From Gordonia sihwensis NBRC 108236 (GTDB lineage Bacteria; Actinomycetota; Actinomycetes; Mycobacteriales; Mycobacteriaceae), in NCBI RefSeq assembly GCF_000333035.1, contig NZ_BANU01000018.1, forward strand, positions 1 through 64,000: 64,000 nucleotides of DNA. Reading direction: 5' to 3'. Below the pieces are notes generated by a model. It made no database searches. It was not told where the DNA came from and saw only the letters and a program-made list of their open reading frames with translations. Shown piece after piece: positions 43,900-51,576 of this stretch (position 1 is the first letter of the stretch; the number at the start of each line of letters is the position of its first letter). The position numbers and the translations under genes are program-made.

Positions 43900-43928
43900 A
43901 CAATAGGCCCGTAAACCGTCTCTGACCA
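43900..43928 (-). promoter_or_regulatory. Candidate promoter of the ferritin gene
   Basis: On the minus strand TGGTCA (43928-43923) and TATTGT (43905-43900) are separated by 17 bases. Each matches the vegetative consensus at 4 of 6 positions. The weak -35 next to the IdeR boxes fits a promoter that needs an activator. Confidence 0.5.
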
Positions 43929-43934
43929 GCGAGG

Positions 43935-43973
43935 AAAGGTTTACCGAAATGATCTGAGGTTTGGTAATCCTAA
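43935..43973. promoter_or_regulatory. Tandem IdeR/DtxR boxes upstream of ferritin
   Basis: Two adjacent 19-base sites: TGAGGTTTGGTAATCCTAA (43955-43973) matches the IdeR consensus TTAGGTTAGGCTAACCTAA at 14 of 19 positions, and AAAGGTTTACCGAAATGAT (43935-43953) matches more weakly at 9. They lie directly upstream of the -35 element. Iron-loaded IdeR bound at tandem boxes activates bfrB in mycobacteria, so iron-induced activation is expected here. Confidence 0.65.
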
Positions 43974-43997
43974 GACTTCGCCGCCATCCGCTACGGC

Positions 43998-46259
43998 TTA
44001 CGCGGAGACGCGACGAGACCGGAATCCGCGCAGCCGCAGACTGTTGGCGACGACGAATACGGAGGAGAAGGCCATCGCCAGACCCGCCATCATCGGATTG
44101 AGCAGAGCCGCGGCGGCCAACGGCAGCGCCGCCACGTTGTAGGCGAACGCCCAGAACAGATTCCCCTTGATGGTGCTGAGTGTCTTGCGCGACAACGCGA
44201 TCGCGTCGACCACGGCCCACAGGTCGCCGCTCACCAACGTGAGATCGCCCGCCTCGATAGCGACGTCGGTGCCGGTTCCCATCGCCAACCCCAAGTCGGC
44301 CGAGGCCAGTGCCGCGGCGTCGTTGACACCGTCGCCGACCATCGCGACCACGCGGCCGGACTCCTGCAGGCGGCGGACCGCGTCCACCTTCCCGTCCGGC
44401 GTCACATCGGCGATCACCTCGTCGATGCCGACCTGCGCCGCGACATGCCGCGCGGCACCGTCGTTGTCGCCGGTCAGGAGTACCGGACGCAGCCCCATCC
44501 GCTTGAGTTCGGCGATCGCCGCCGCCGACGTGGGCTTGACGGTGTCCGCCACCACGATCACGCCGGCCACCGCGTCGAGATAGGTGACCACGACGGGCGT
44601 CGCCCCCTCCGCCGAGGCCGTGGCGATCTGTTCACGCATCCGCTCACCGAGCTGAACGGGGACGTCACGGGGACCGGTCACGGTGACGCGCAGTCCGTCG
44701 ATGAACGCGGTCACGCCCGCACCGGCGAGATTGCGGAAGTCCGCCGTCTCGGGAACGTCGAGCCCGAGTTCGGCGACGTGCTTGCAGACCGCGCGGCCGA
44801 TCGGGTGCTCCGACCCGGACTCCACCGCCGCGGCCCGCGCCAGCAGGTCGTCCGCATCCACGCCGTCGGCGGTGATCACGTCGCGGACGGCCATCTCGCC
44901 GGTCGTCACGGTGCCGGTCTTGTCCAGCGCCACGGTATCGACTCGGCGAGTCGACTCGAGCACCTCGGGCCCCTTCAGCAGGATGCCGAGTTGGGCTCCC
45001 CGGCCGGTCCCGACCATCAGCGCGGTGGGGGTCGCGAGACCGAGCGCGCACGGGCAGGCGATGACCAGGACCGACACCGCGGCCGTCAGCGCCAGCGTCA
45101 CACCGCCGCCGACACCGAGCCAGAAACCGAGCACGCCCGCCGCGATCGCGATCACGACCGGGACGAAGTACGCCGAGATCCGGTCGGCCAATCGTTGCAC
45201 CTGCGCCTTTCCCGCCTGCGCGTCAGCGACCATCTTCGCCATGTGGGCGAGTGCGGTATCGGCGCCGACCGCCGACGCCTCCACTTCGAGGCGGCCGTGC
45301 GCGTTCACCGTGCCGCCGACGACCTTGTCTCCCACCGCCACCTCGACGGGGATCGACTCGCCGGTGAGCATCGACTGATCGACAGCTGAAGCTCCCGAGA
45401 CCACCCGGCCGTCGGTCGCGATCTTCTCACCCGGCCGGACCACGAATCGCTCTCCGACCTGCAAGTCACCGATCGGAACCGTGACCTCCCGACCGTCGCG
45501 CAGCACGGTCACGTCCTTGGCGCCGACTTCGGCGAGCGCGCGCAGCGCGTCACCCGCGCGGAGCTTGGCGCGCTTCTCGAAATAGCGGCCCGCCAGCAGG
45601 AAGGTGGTGACTCCCGCCGCGGCCTCCAGGTAGATGTTCGACGATCCGTCGCCGCGGGAGGCGATCAAGTCGAAGCCGTGGGTCATGCCGGGCACGCCGG
45701 CGTCACCCCAGAACAGGGCGTAGATCGACCACCCGAAAGCGGCGAGGGTGCCGACCGAGACCAGGGTGTCCATGGTGGTGGTGCCGTGCCGGGCTCCGGC
45801 GAGCGCCGCCCGATGGAAGGGCAGCGCACCCCACACGACCACGGGTGCCGCGAGGGTCAGCGACAGCCACTGCCAGTAGGTGAACTGCCATGCGGGGACC
45901 ATCGCCAGCGCGATCACCGGAACCGTCAGCACCGCCGATACGACCAGCCGCTGGCGCAGAGCGGTCAGCTCGGCCTCGGCCCGCGACGGCGCCGGATCCT
46001 CGTCGGCCTGCTCGGCGTCCGTGGCCACCGGACGCACCGGTTCGGCGTCGTATCCGGCTGCCCGGACCGCCTCGATGAGGTCGTCGGAGGTCACGTCGCC
46101 GTCGTATTCCACGTGCGCCTGCTCGGTGGCGTAGTTGACGGTGGCGGTGACTCCGTCGAGTTTGTTGAGTTTGCGTTCGATCCGGTTGGCACACGAGGCG
46201 CACGTCATCCCGATCAGTTCCAGATCGAGTTCCCGGTCGGCGGCGATCGGCTGCGTCAT
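43998..46259 (-). CDS. copA: Copper-exporting P1B-type ATPase CopA
   Basis: A 753-residue heavy-metal P-type ATPase. It has one N-terminal metal-binding domain with GMTCASC (Cys20, Cys23), then eight membrane helices. The Cu+-specific CPC in [13 protein letters not shown] is near residue 400. The phosphorylation site [10 protein letters not shown] (near 446), [18 protein letters not shown] and [12 protein letters not shown] are all intact. It exports Cu+ from the cytoplasm. Start 46259 overlaps the stop of a 56-codon mini-gene by 4 bases. Distal gene of the csoR-copZ-mini-gene-copA operon. Confidence 0.95.
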   Translation of the reverse strand: MTQPIAADRELDLELIGMTCASCANRIERKLNKLDGVTATVNYATEQAHVEYDGDVTSDDLIEAVRAAGYDAEPVRPVATDAEQADEDPAPSRAEAELTALRQRLVVSAVLTVPVIALAMVPAWQFTYWQWLSLTLAAPVVVWGALPFHRAALAGARHGTTTMDTLVSVGTLAAFGWSIYALFWGDAGVPGMTHGFDLIASRGDGSSNIYLEAAAGVTTFLLAGRYFEKRAKLRAGDALRALAEVGAKDVTVLRDGREVTVPIGDLQVGERFVVRPGEKIATDGRVVSGASAVDQSMLTGESIPVEVAVGDKVVGGTVNAHGRLEVEASAVGADTALAHMAKMVADAQAGKAQVQRLADRISAYFVPVVIAIAAGVLGFWLGVGGGVTLALTAAVSVLVIACPCALGLATPTALMVGTGRGAQLGILLKGPEVLESTRRVDTVALDKTGTVTTGEMAVRDVITADGVDADDLLARAAAVESGSEHPIGRAVCKHVAELGLDVPETADFRNLAGAGVTAFIDGLRVTVTGPRDVPVQLGERMREQIATASAEGATPVVVTYLDAVAGVIVVADTVKPTSAAAIAELKRMGLRPVLLTGDNDGAARHVAAQVGIDEVIADVTPDGKVDAVRRLQESGRVVAMVGDGVNDAAALASADLGLAMGTGTDVAIEAGDLTLVSGDLWAVVDAIALSRKTLSTIKGNLFWAFAYNVAALPLAAAALLNPMMAGLAMAFSSVFVVANSLRLRGFRSRRVSA

Positions 46260-46426
46260 CTGTGCGTTCCCTCCTGGTCGTGCTGCATCTGGGTGCCGTG
46301 GGACGGCTGCGGCGCGGTGTCCCAGGGGCCGACGGCCCGGCCGACGCCGAACATCGCCCCGAAGACCACCGCGAGACCGGCGGCGAATGCGGCGATCCGC
46401 ACGCCCGGTCTCGCCGACGCGGTCAC
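46256..46426 (-). CDS. 56-residue membrane mini-protein between copZ and copA
   Basis: A very short gene starting at GTG 46426, whose start overlaps the copZ stop (GTGA) and whose stop overlaps the copA start (ATGA). This double coupling supports real translation. The product has one transmembrane helix ([20 protein letters not shown], residues 11-30) and an external tail with His43, Met47, His49 and His55 ([14 protein letters not shown]). Similar copper operons, as I recall, carry a longer membrane protein with the same kind of N-terminus, so this may be a shortened form. Possible roles are copper delivery or sensing at the membrane, which is inference. Confidence 0.72.
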   Translation of the reverse strand: MTASARPGVRIAAFAAGLAVVFGAMFGVGRAVGPWDTAPQPSHGTQMQHDQEGTHR

Positions 46427-46629
46427 TGGACCCGGTAGCCGGCCTCGGCGACAGCAGCGCCGACGGCGGCCGGATCGAGCGGGGCGGCGCTGGTGATGTC
46501 GACGCGACCGCTGGCCACATCGACGTCGACCTTCTCCACTCCTGCGATCTCGGAGATCTCCTCCCGGACCGAAGCTGCGCAGTGGCCGCAGGTCATGCCA
46601 GTGACGGTGACAGTGGTGGTGGTGCTCAT
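46423..46629 (-). CDS. copZ: CopZ-like copper chaperone
   Basis: A 68-residue heavy-metal-associated domain with [15 protein letters not shown], where the two Cys residues of MTCGHC bind Cu+. The ferredoxin-like fold is complete ([26 protein letters not shown] end). GAGGAGAG lies 6-8 bases before the ATG at 46629. It passes Cu+ to the N-terminal domain of CopA. 64 bases after csoR and overlapping the mini-gene. Confidence 0.93.
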   Translation of the reverse strand: MSTTTTVTVTGMTCGHCAASVREEISEIAGVEKVDVDVASGRVDITSAAPLDPAAVGAAVAEAGYRVQ

Positions 46630-46693
46630 GGATTCTCTCCTCATTCGTGTGATCTGGTTGATGTCGTCTGTCGGGAAACGGACTCGCCCGCGG

Positions 46694-47029
46694 TCAGGAC
46701 TTGACCAGGCGGGTGATGGCCTTCATGGCCTCATCGACCTTGGCCGCGGCGGCCTCGTCGCTTTCGCGTGCGGCTTCGACCACACAGTGGTTCATGTGGT
46801 CGTGCAGCAGCCCGAGCCCCACGGACTCGAGCGCCTTGGTCATCGCCGACACCTGCGTGAGGATGTCGATGCAGTACGCCTCCTGCTCGACCATTCGCTG
46901 CAGACCTCGGGCCTGACCCTCGATCAGCTTGAGTCGACGGATGAACTTGTCCTTCTCGGGCAGGTATCCGTGACCGGTGTGCCCGCCGCCTGCATGGTCG
47001 CGGGCGGTCGCCGTCTCGTCGGTGGTCAT
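46694..47029 (-). CDS. csoR: CsoR copper-sensing repressor
   Basis: A 111-residue all-helical DUF156/CsoR repressor. The Cu+ ligands of the family are visible: Cys in EAYCIDIL, His in LLHDHMNH and Cys in NHCVVEAA. A His-rich N-terminal tail (RDHAGGGHTGHGY) may add metal binding. RRLKLIEGQARGLQRMVEQE is the DNA-contacting helix. GGGAGG precedes the ATG. Cu+ binding releases DNA and derepresses its own operon. Two pseudo-palindromic sites lie upstream. Confidence 0.95.
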   Translation of the reverse strand: MTTDETATARDHAGGGHTGHGYLPEKDKFIRRLKLIEGQARGLQRMVEQEAYCIDILTQVSAMTKALESVGLGLLHDHMNHCVVEAARESDEAAAAKVDEAMKAITRLVKS

Positions 47030-47042
47030 CCCGCCTCCCTTC

Positions 47043-47061
47043 GATACCCCCTGTGGGTATC
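47043..47061. promoter_or_regulatory. CsoR operator, proximal
   Basis: GATACCCCCTGTGGGTATC has perfect 7-base arms GATACCC/GGGTATC around CCTGT. It fits the C/G-tract pseudo-palindromes bound by CsoR and lies 14 bases before the csoR start. Confidence 0.75.
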
Positions 47062-47097
47062 TCAGCCACAGTTCTACTCCGAATTTCGGCGTACGTC

Positions 47098-47112
47098 TAC
47101 CCCCTAGGGGTA
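47098..47112. promoter_or_regulatory. CsoR operator, distal
   Basis: TACCCCCTAGGGGTA has arms TACCCC/GGGGTA around CTA and resembles known CsoR operators with a central C-tract/G-tract. The centre-to-centre distance to the proximal site is 53 bases, about five helical turns. Confidence 0.7.
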
Positions 47113-47140
47113 TCGAATTTCAGGAGGGCGCGCGGTACAC

Positions 47141-47188
47141 GAAAACTTTGGCTTCCGGACCGGGCTGACAGAACGGTGCGGGAGCCAA
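47141..47188 (+). repeat. Dispersed palindromic element, copy B
   Basis: A hairpin with arms TTTGGCTTCCGGACCG (47147-47162) and CGGTGCGGGAGCCAAA (47170-47185), 14 of 16 positions complementary including one G-T pair if counted strictly otherwise. It follows the 3' end of the Cys/His-motif gene by 28 bases. Reading the minus strand of 8101-8148 gives 38 identities in 48 ungapped positions. It may terminate transcription of the 47216 gene: on the minus strand the stem is followed by AAAGTTTTC. Confidence 0.65.
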
Positions 47189-47215
47189 AAAATCCGGCGA
47201 CGGGCCGGATTCGAT

Positions 47216-48304
47216 TCAGCAGGAGGGTTTGAGCGCGTCCGCGAGACGGCCCAGCGATTCGGCGACATCGAGGAGCGCCGCCGACACCTCGCCGTCTTGA
47301 GCGGCCTCGGGAAGCGACCGCACGTGCGCGGCCGCGTCTTCGACGACTTCCGCCACCGACCACACGTCGGAGTCGCCCGGCAGTGGTCGGCGCGCGACCG
47401 GGATGCCCATCCGCACGGGATCCCAACTAGAGGAGATCACCTCGACCATCGGGGTGGTGAGCACCGAGGCCGCGCCGGGCCGGACCTCGAGCATGTTCGG
47501 GTCCACAGTGGCCGCACCGGCGGAGTCCTCCGCATCGTGCGCCGCCCGATGCCTGCTGCGGCCGGCCTCGGCCGGCCGAAGTGCCGGATCCGCGTCCTCA
47601 CGCAGCCGCCGCCGACGCCCTCGCTTCGGTTCGGCGTCCGGCGCCTCCACCACCTCCGCATCGATCACCTGCTCCGCCGGTTCGAAGCGCGCGGGACCGG
47701 AGACCACCGCCTCCGGCGCGCGCGGACCGTCCGGACGGTGCTCGGCGACGTAGTCACCGCGCGACTGCGGCCAGGCGGGTGCGGCCGGGTGGAAACTGCT
47801 CTCGGGAAAGACCAGCAGATCCGTGGTCGGCAGATCCCGGAGGCTGGGCATCCCCGCGAAGAGATCGTCGAGCGCCGAGACGCTGAACGACTCGTCCTCG
47901 GGCGGCAGCGGCGGCGGTGATGCCGGGGCGGACCGAGGCTCCGGCACAGGCGCCGGTGCGGGCGCGCTGTCCACGACCGGCTCGGCCGGGAAGTCGCGGC
48001 CCACCGGCGCGGCGTACCGGTGCGGACCGCCGTGACCGGCGAAGAACAGACACGGCGCACCGTCGAGAGCCTGCGAGGGACACTCGAACTCCTCGGCGAG
48101 GGTCTGCGCACCGCGCGCGTAGTCGTCCCACATCAGCCAGCGACGGCGACCGGAATGGCTCTGCGCGCCGTCGGATCCGTGGGCGCCGTCATGACCGGCG
48201 GGCAGCACGCAGGCCACGAGCCAATCGTGGGAGGGCGTCAGATGCAGTGCGGAGCGCTCATCGGGAGTGGCGACGATCGACGACCAGCAACCACCACCGC
48301 GCAT
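47216..48304 (-). CDS. Uncharacterised protein with two C-x5-H-x3-H motifs
   Basis: A 362-residue protein I cannot assign to a named family. The N-terminal 100 residues hold two similar putative zinc-binding motifs: CVLPAGHDGAH (Cys32, His38, His42) and CLFFAGHGGPH (Cys85, His91, His95). A Pro/Ala/Glu-rich linker follows, with a basic stretch (PKRGRRRRLRED). The last 90 residues are an ordered helical segment (VWSVAEVVEDAAAHVRSLPE then VSAALLDVAESLGRLADALK). No signal peptide or membrane helix is visible. It sits between nadB and the copper operon on the same strand. The C-LP-GH-GPH pattern recurs in actinobacterial proteins, as far as I recall. Confidence 0.7.
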   Translation of the reverse strand: MRGGGCWSSIVATPDERSALHLTPSHDWLVACVLPAGHDGAHGSDGAQSHSGRRRWLMWDDYARGAQTLAEEFECPSQALDGAPCLFFAGHGGPHRYAAPVGRDFPAEPVVDSAPAPAPVPEPRSAPASPPPLPPEDESFSVSALDDLFAGMPSLRDLPTTDLLVFPESSFHPAAPAWPQSRGDYVAEHRPDGPRAPEAVVSGPARFEPAEQVIDAEVVEAPDAEPKRGRRRRLREDADPALRPAEAGRSRHRAAHDAEDSAGAATVDPNMLEVRPGAASVLTTPMVEVISSSWDPVRMGIPVARRPLPGDSDVWSVAEVVEDAAAHVRSLPEAAQDGEVSAALLDVAESLGRLADALKPSC

Positions 48305-48339
48305 TGCACATCACCTTCCCGTGAGTTCCCCGATCGAGT

Positions 48340-49965
48340 CTACGGAGCCCCTCCGACACTGGCCATAGGCTCGGCAGATCCGGCACAGGTCACCGGCCGG
48401 AGGCGCGGGACGCTGCGCATCCGGCCTTCGACGAGGGCGAAGTACCGCGGCTGCGGCGCCTCCTCGCTCCCGGGGAAGTCCGAACGGTAGTGACAGCCGC
48501 GCGACTCCCGGCGCTCGAGCGCGGCTGCGACCACCGCACGCGCCGCCAGGGTGAGGTTGGCGTCCTCGATGTCGGCCACGGTCGCGAGGCCGCGAAGGGG
48601 TGCGGCCTCGAGCAGCGCACCGACCGACGCCAGGCCCTCGGCGTTCCGGTCGAGCGCGGCCGCCTCCGACATCGCGTCCTGCAACTCGATCCTGTCGCAT
48701 GCGGGCAGGACAGGCGGCGCGCAGGCCGGCACTCGCGGCGGCTCGACCGCCGCGAGTTCGACCGCCGCCAGTGCCGCCGACCGGCCCATGACCAGCCCTT
48801 CGAGAAGGCTGTTGGACGCCAGCCGGTTGGCGCCGTGCAACCCTGTGCGCGCCACCTCCCCGGCCGCGAGCAGACCCGGCACGCTGGTACGACCGTGGCT
48901 GTCGGTCACCACACCTCCGCAGAGGTAGTGCGCGCCGGGGACCACCGGCAGCCGCCCGCCCGCGAGGTCGAGCCCCGAGGCCCGCACACCGGCCGTGACA
49001 GTCGGGAACCGGCGCTCGAAGTCCTCCACTCCCGAGATGTCGAGCCAGACGTGCGGCCGACCGGTCCGCCGCATCGCCGCGGTGACCGCCCGTGCGACAA
49101 CGTCCCGCGGGGCGAGATCGCCCTGCGGGTGCACGCCGGCGGTCACCGGGGCGCCGTGGTCGTCCACCAGCACGCCGCCCTCCCCGCGCACGGCCTCGCT
49201 GACCAGCGTGCGCCTGCCCCGCGCCCCGGGCACGTACAGCATGGTGGGATGGAACTGGACGAATTCGAGGTCGGCGACCTGTGCTCCGGCCCGAAGCGCC
49301 AGCGCCACACCGTCACCGGTCGACGCAGCGGGGTTCGTGGTGGCCGAGTACACGTGACCGAGACCGCCGGTCGCGAGCAGCACCGCCGGCGCCCGGACCA
49401 CCCCGCGACCGCCGGCGGTGACGAACTCCAGCCCCGCGGCGCGACCGTCGCCGGTGAGGATCGCGGTGGCCGAGGCGTGATCGATGACTCGGATCGGCGC
49501 CGCGGCGACCGCGGAGGCGAGCGCCTGCTGCACCCGCGCGCCGGTGGCGTCGCCGCCTGCGTGGATGATGCGACGGACGCTGTGGCCGCCCTCCCTGGTC
49601 CGCAGGAACCGGCCGTCGGCCCCCAAGTCGAACTCCGCGCCCCAGCCGACCAACTGGGTCACCGCCGGCCAGCCCCCGGCCAGGATCGGCTCCGTCGCCA
49701 CCGGATCGGTGAGTCCGGCACCGGCGGCCAGTGTGTCGGCCAGATGCAGGGCCACCGAGTCGCCGGGGTTCCCGGGCTCCACCACCGCGATGCCGCCCTG
49801 CGCGTAGAAGGTGGACGCGGAGTGCTCCGCGCCCGGCTGCGCCCAGGTACGCCCCTTGGTCAGCACCGTCACCGTCAGCCCGCGGGCCGCAGCCGTCAGC
49901 GCAGCCGTCAGCCCCGCCACACCCGCGCCGACCACCACGAGGTCGGCGCGACTCTCCTCGACCAT
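48340..49965 (-). CDS. nadB: L-aspartate oxidase
   Basis: A 541-residue flavoenzyme that oxidises L-aspartate to iminoaspartate, the first step of de novo NAD synthesis. Motifs are [20 protein letters not shown] (FAD), STFYAQGGIAVVEPGN, QFHPTMLYVPG and GLHGANRLASNSLLEGLVMG, all in the usual order. The C-terminal helical domain is present (LQDAMSEAAALDRNAEGL). The ATG at 49965 has GGGAG upstream; the much longer frame upstream is antisense to the kinase gene. nadA and nadC, usually adjacent in this group, are not in the window. A 28-bp palindrome 21 bases upstream probably controls it. Confidence 0.92.
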   Translation of the reverse strand: MVEESRADLVVVGAGVAGLTAALTAAARGLTVTVLTKGRTWAQPGAEHSASTFYAQGGIAVVEPGNPGDSVALHLADTLAAGAGLTDPVATEPILAGGWPAVTQLVGWGAEFDLGADGRFLRTREGGHSVRRIIHAGGDATGARVQQALASAVAAAPIRVIDHASATAILTGDGRAAGLEFVTAGGRGVVRAPAVLLATGGLGHVYSATTNPAASTGDGVALALRAGAQVADLEFVQFHPTMLYVPGARGRRTLVSEAVRGEGGVLVDDHGAPVTAGVHPQGDLAPRDVVARAVTAAMRRTGRPHVWLDISGVEDFERRFPTVTAGVRASGLDLAGGRLPVVPGAHYLCGGVVTDSHGRTSVPGLLAAGEVARTGLHGANRLASNSLLEGLVMGRSAALAAVELAAVEPPRVPACAPPVLPACDRIELQDAMSEAAALDRNAEGLASVGALLEAAPLRGLATVADIEDANLTLAARAVVAAALERRESRGCHYRSDFPGSEEAPQPRYFALVEGRMRSVPRLRPVTCAGSAEPMASVGGAP

Positions 49966-49985
49966 GCTGAGCTCCCAACGAGAGG

Positions 49986-50013
49986 CGATCGACAGGTTAT
50001 CGACTGTCGATCG
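49986..50013. promoter_or_regulatory. 28-bp palindromic operator candidate upstream of nadB
   Basis: Perfect 10-base arms CGATCGACAG (49986-49995) and CTGTCGATCG (50004-50013) surround GTTATCGA. The element lies 21 bases before the nadB start in the divergent region with the AarF-type gene. Its size and symmetry fit a dimeric regulator of NAD synthesis; NrtR is one candidate but the motif does not let me name the protein. Confidence 0.6.
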
Positions 50014-50127
50014 AAAACATGCGGTCGAGACTACGCCGCCGTGAGCCGGAGCACTAGTGGCCCCCCTGCCTCGACCCCGACACGACGACCGCCGCGTCGG
50101 CCCGGCGGTCGGCGCCCATTCGCCCAC

Positions 50128-50133
50128 TACACT
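50128..50133 (+). promoter_or_regulatory. Possible -10 element for a leaderless AarF-type transcript
   Basis: TACACT ends 9 bases before a GTG and 12 bases before the ATG of the kinase gene, and no Shine-Dalgarno sequence is present between them. Leaderless starts are frequent in actinobacteria. Confidence 0.3.
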
Positions 50134-50145
50134 TGGGCAACTGTG

Positions 50146-51534
50146 ATGACCAATCAGGAATCCCCCAGCGCGCAGGCACGCCCCGGCCTGCCCAGCGTCT
50201 CGGCGGTCACCGAGGTCACCCGCTTCACCACCACCGCCGGCCACGCCGCGGCCGGCGCCGGGCGGCTGGCGCTCGGCGCGGTGACCGGACTGCTGCGCGG
50301 GCGCCCGCCGGGCACCTCCGACGTCGCCCATGAGGTGCGCCGGACGTTCGAGCACCTCGGTCCCACCTACGTGAAGCTCGGTCAGCTGATCGCGTCCAGC
50401 CCGGGAGTGTTCGGCAACACCATGGCCGACGAATTCGAGACCCTGCTCGACCGAGTCCGACCGGCCGACCCCGCGCTGGTGCGGCAGGTCTTCGTCGAAG
50501 AACTCGGCGCCGAGCCCGAAGCGGTCTTCGCGCAGTTCGATCCGGTACCGATCGCGTCGGCCTCGATCGCCCAGGTCCACACCGCGACGCTGGCATCGGG
50601 CGAAGAGGTGGTCGTCAAGATCCAGCGACCGGGCATCGCCGACCGGCTGGCGCCCGACGTCGCGATTCTGGAACGTCTGGCCGGGCTCGTGGAGATGTCC
50701 GAGTACGGCCGTATGCTCAGCGCGCGCCACGTGGTCGAGGACTTCGCCGACGGACTCGGTTCCGAGCTCGACTTCCGCAACGAGGCCGCCACCATGGCCG
50801 AGTGGTTCGAATGTCTGCAGCCCGGTCCCTTCGGCGACCGAGTCCGGGTCCCGCGCGTGTACGGCGAGCTCACCACCGCTCGGGTGCTGACCATGGAGCG
50901 GATCCACGCCACCCGGATCGACGACGTCCGCGCCGTCCGGGCCGCGGGGCACGACGGTGTGGCACTGTGCCGCAATCTGCTCCTCTCACTTCTCGATTCG
51001 GCATTCCACGGCGGACTGTTCCACGGCGATCTGCACGCGGGGAACGTCCTCGTCGACGACCAGGGGAAGCTGGTGATGCTCGATTTCGGCATCGTCGGCC
51101 GGTTCGACGCGCGCACCCGCCGCATCCTCCGGCAACTGGTCGTCGACCTCATCGTCAAACAGGACTACGATGCCGCCGGACGCGCGATCTTCCTGTTGGG
51201 CGCGGTGCACAATCCGGGGTCGACGGCCCAGGGCGGCGCCGACATCGAGAAGGTGGCCGCACCGTTGTCTGCCACCGACATGGCCTCGATGTCGTACACC
51301 GATCTGGGGCGCCGGCTCGCCGCAGTCGCGAAAGCCCACGACGCGCGGCTTCCGCGGGAGTTGGTGCTCGTCGGCAAACAACTGTTGTATGTAGAGAAAT
51401 ACATGAAGCTGCTGGCTCCGCGCTGGAAGGCGATCTCCGATCGCGAGATCTACGGCTACATGGCGGGAATCATGAAGGAAGCCGAACGCGACCGACGTGG
51501 TCGCCGGCCGGCGTCCGACACGACGAAGAGCTGA
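50146..51534 (+). CDS. ABC1/AarF/UbiB-family atypical kinase
   Basis: A 462-residue protein of the UbiB/ABC1 family. Family signatures are the KxGQ motif in YVKLGQLIASSPGVFG, the Ala-rich loop ASASIAQVHTATLASG, VVVKIQRPG with the ATP-binding Lys, and FHGDLHAGN. The metal-binding LDFGIVGRFD follows. The family regulates isoprenoid-lipid metabolism; in Mycobacteriales this would be menaquinone or envelope lipid pathways rather than ubiquinone, which is inference. The start is taken at ATG 50146, with GTG 50143 adjacent. Followed 42 bases later by the DUF3068 gene. Confidence 0.9.
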   Translation: MTNQESPSAQARPGLPSVSAVTEVTRFTTTAGHAAAGAGRLALGAVTGLLRGRPPGTSDVAHEVRRTFEHLGPTYVKLGQLIASSPGVFGNTMADEFETLLDRVRPADPALVRQVFVEELGAEPEAVFAQFDPVPIASASIAQVHTATLASGEEVVVKIQRPGIADRLAPDVAILERLAGLVEMSEYGRMLSARHVVEDFADGLGSELDFRNEAATMAEWFECLQPGPFGDRVRVPRVYGELTTARVLTMERIHATRIDDVRAVRAAGHDGVALCRNLLLSLLDSAFHGGLFHGDLHAGNVLVDDQGKLVMLDFGIVGRFDARTRRILRQLVVDLIVKQDYDAAGRAIFLLGAVHNPGSTAQGGADIEKVAAPLSATDMASMSYTDLGRRLAAVAKAHDARLPRELVLVGKQLLYVEKYMKLLAPRWKAISDREIYGYMAGIMKEAERDRRGRRPASDTTKS

Positions 51535-51576
51535 CCGAAGCACGCAGATCGACCGATACAGAGGAGACGACCCGAT

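Noticed and set aside
48490..50145. 552-codon N-terminal extension of the AarF-type kinase
   Set aside because: It is antisense to nadB and composed of Arg/His-rich non-family sequence; homology to UbiB starts after the ATG at 50146.
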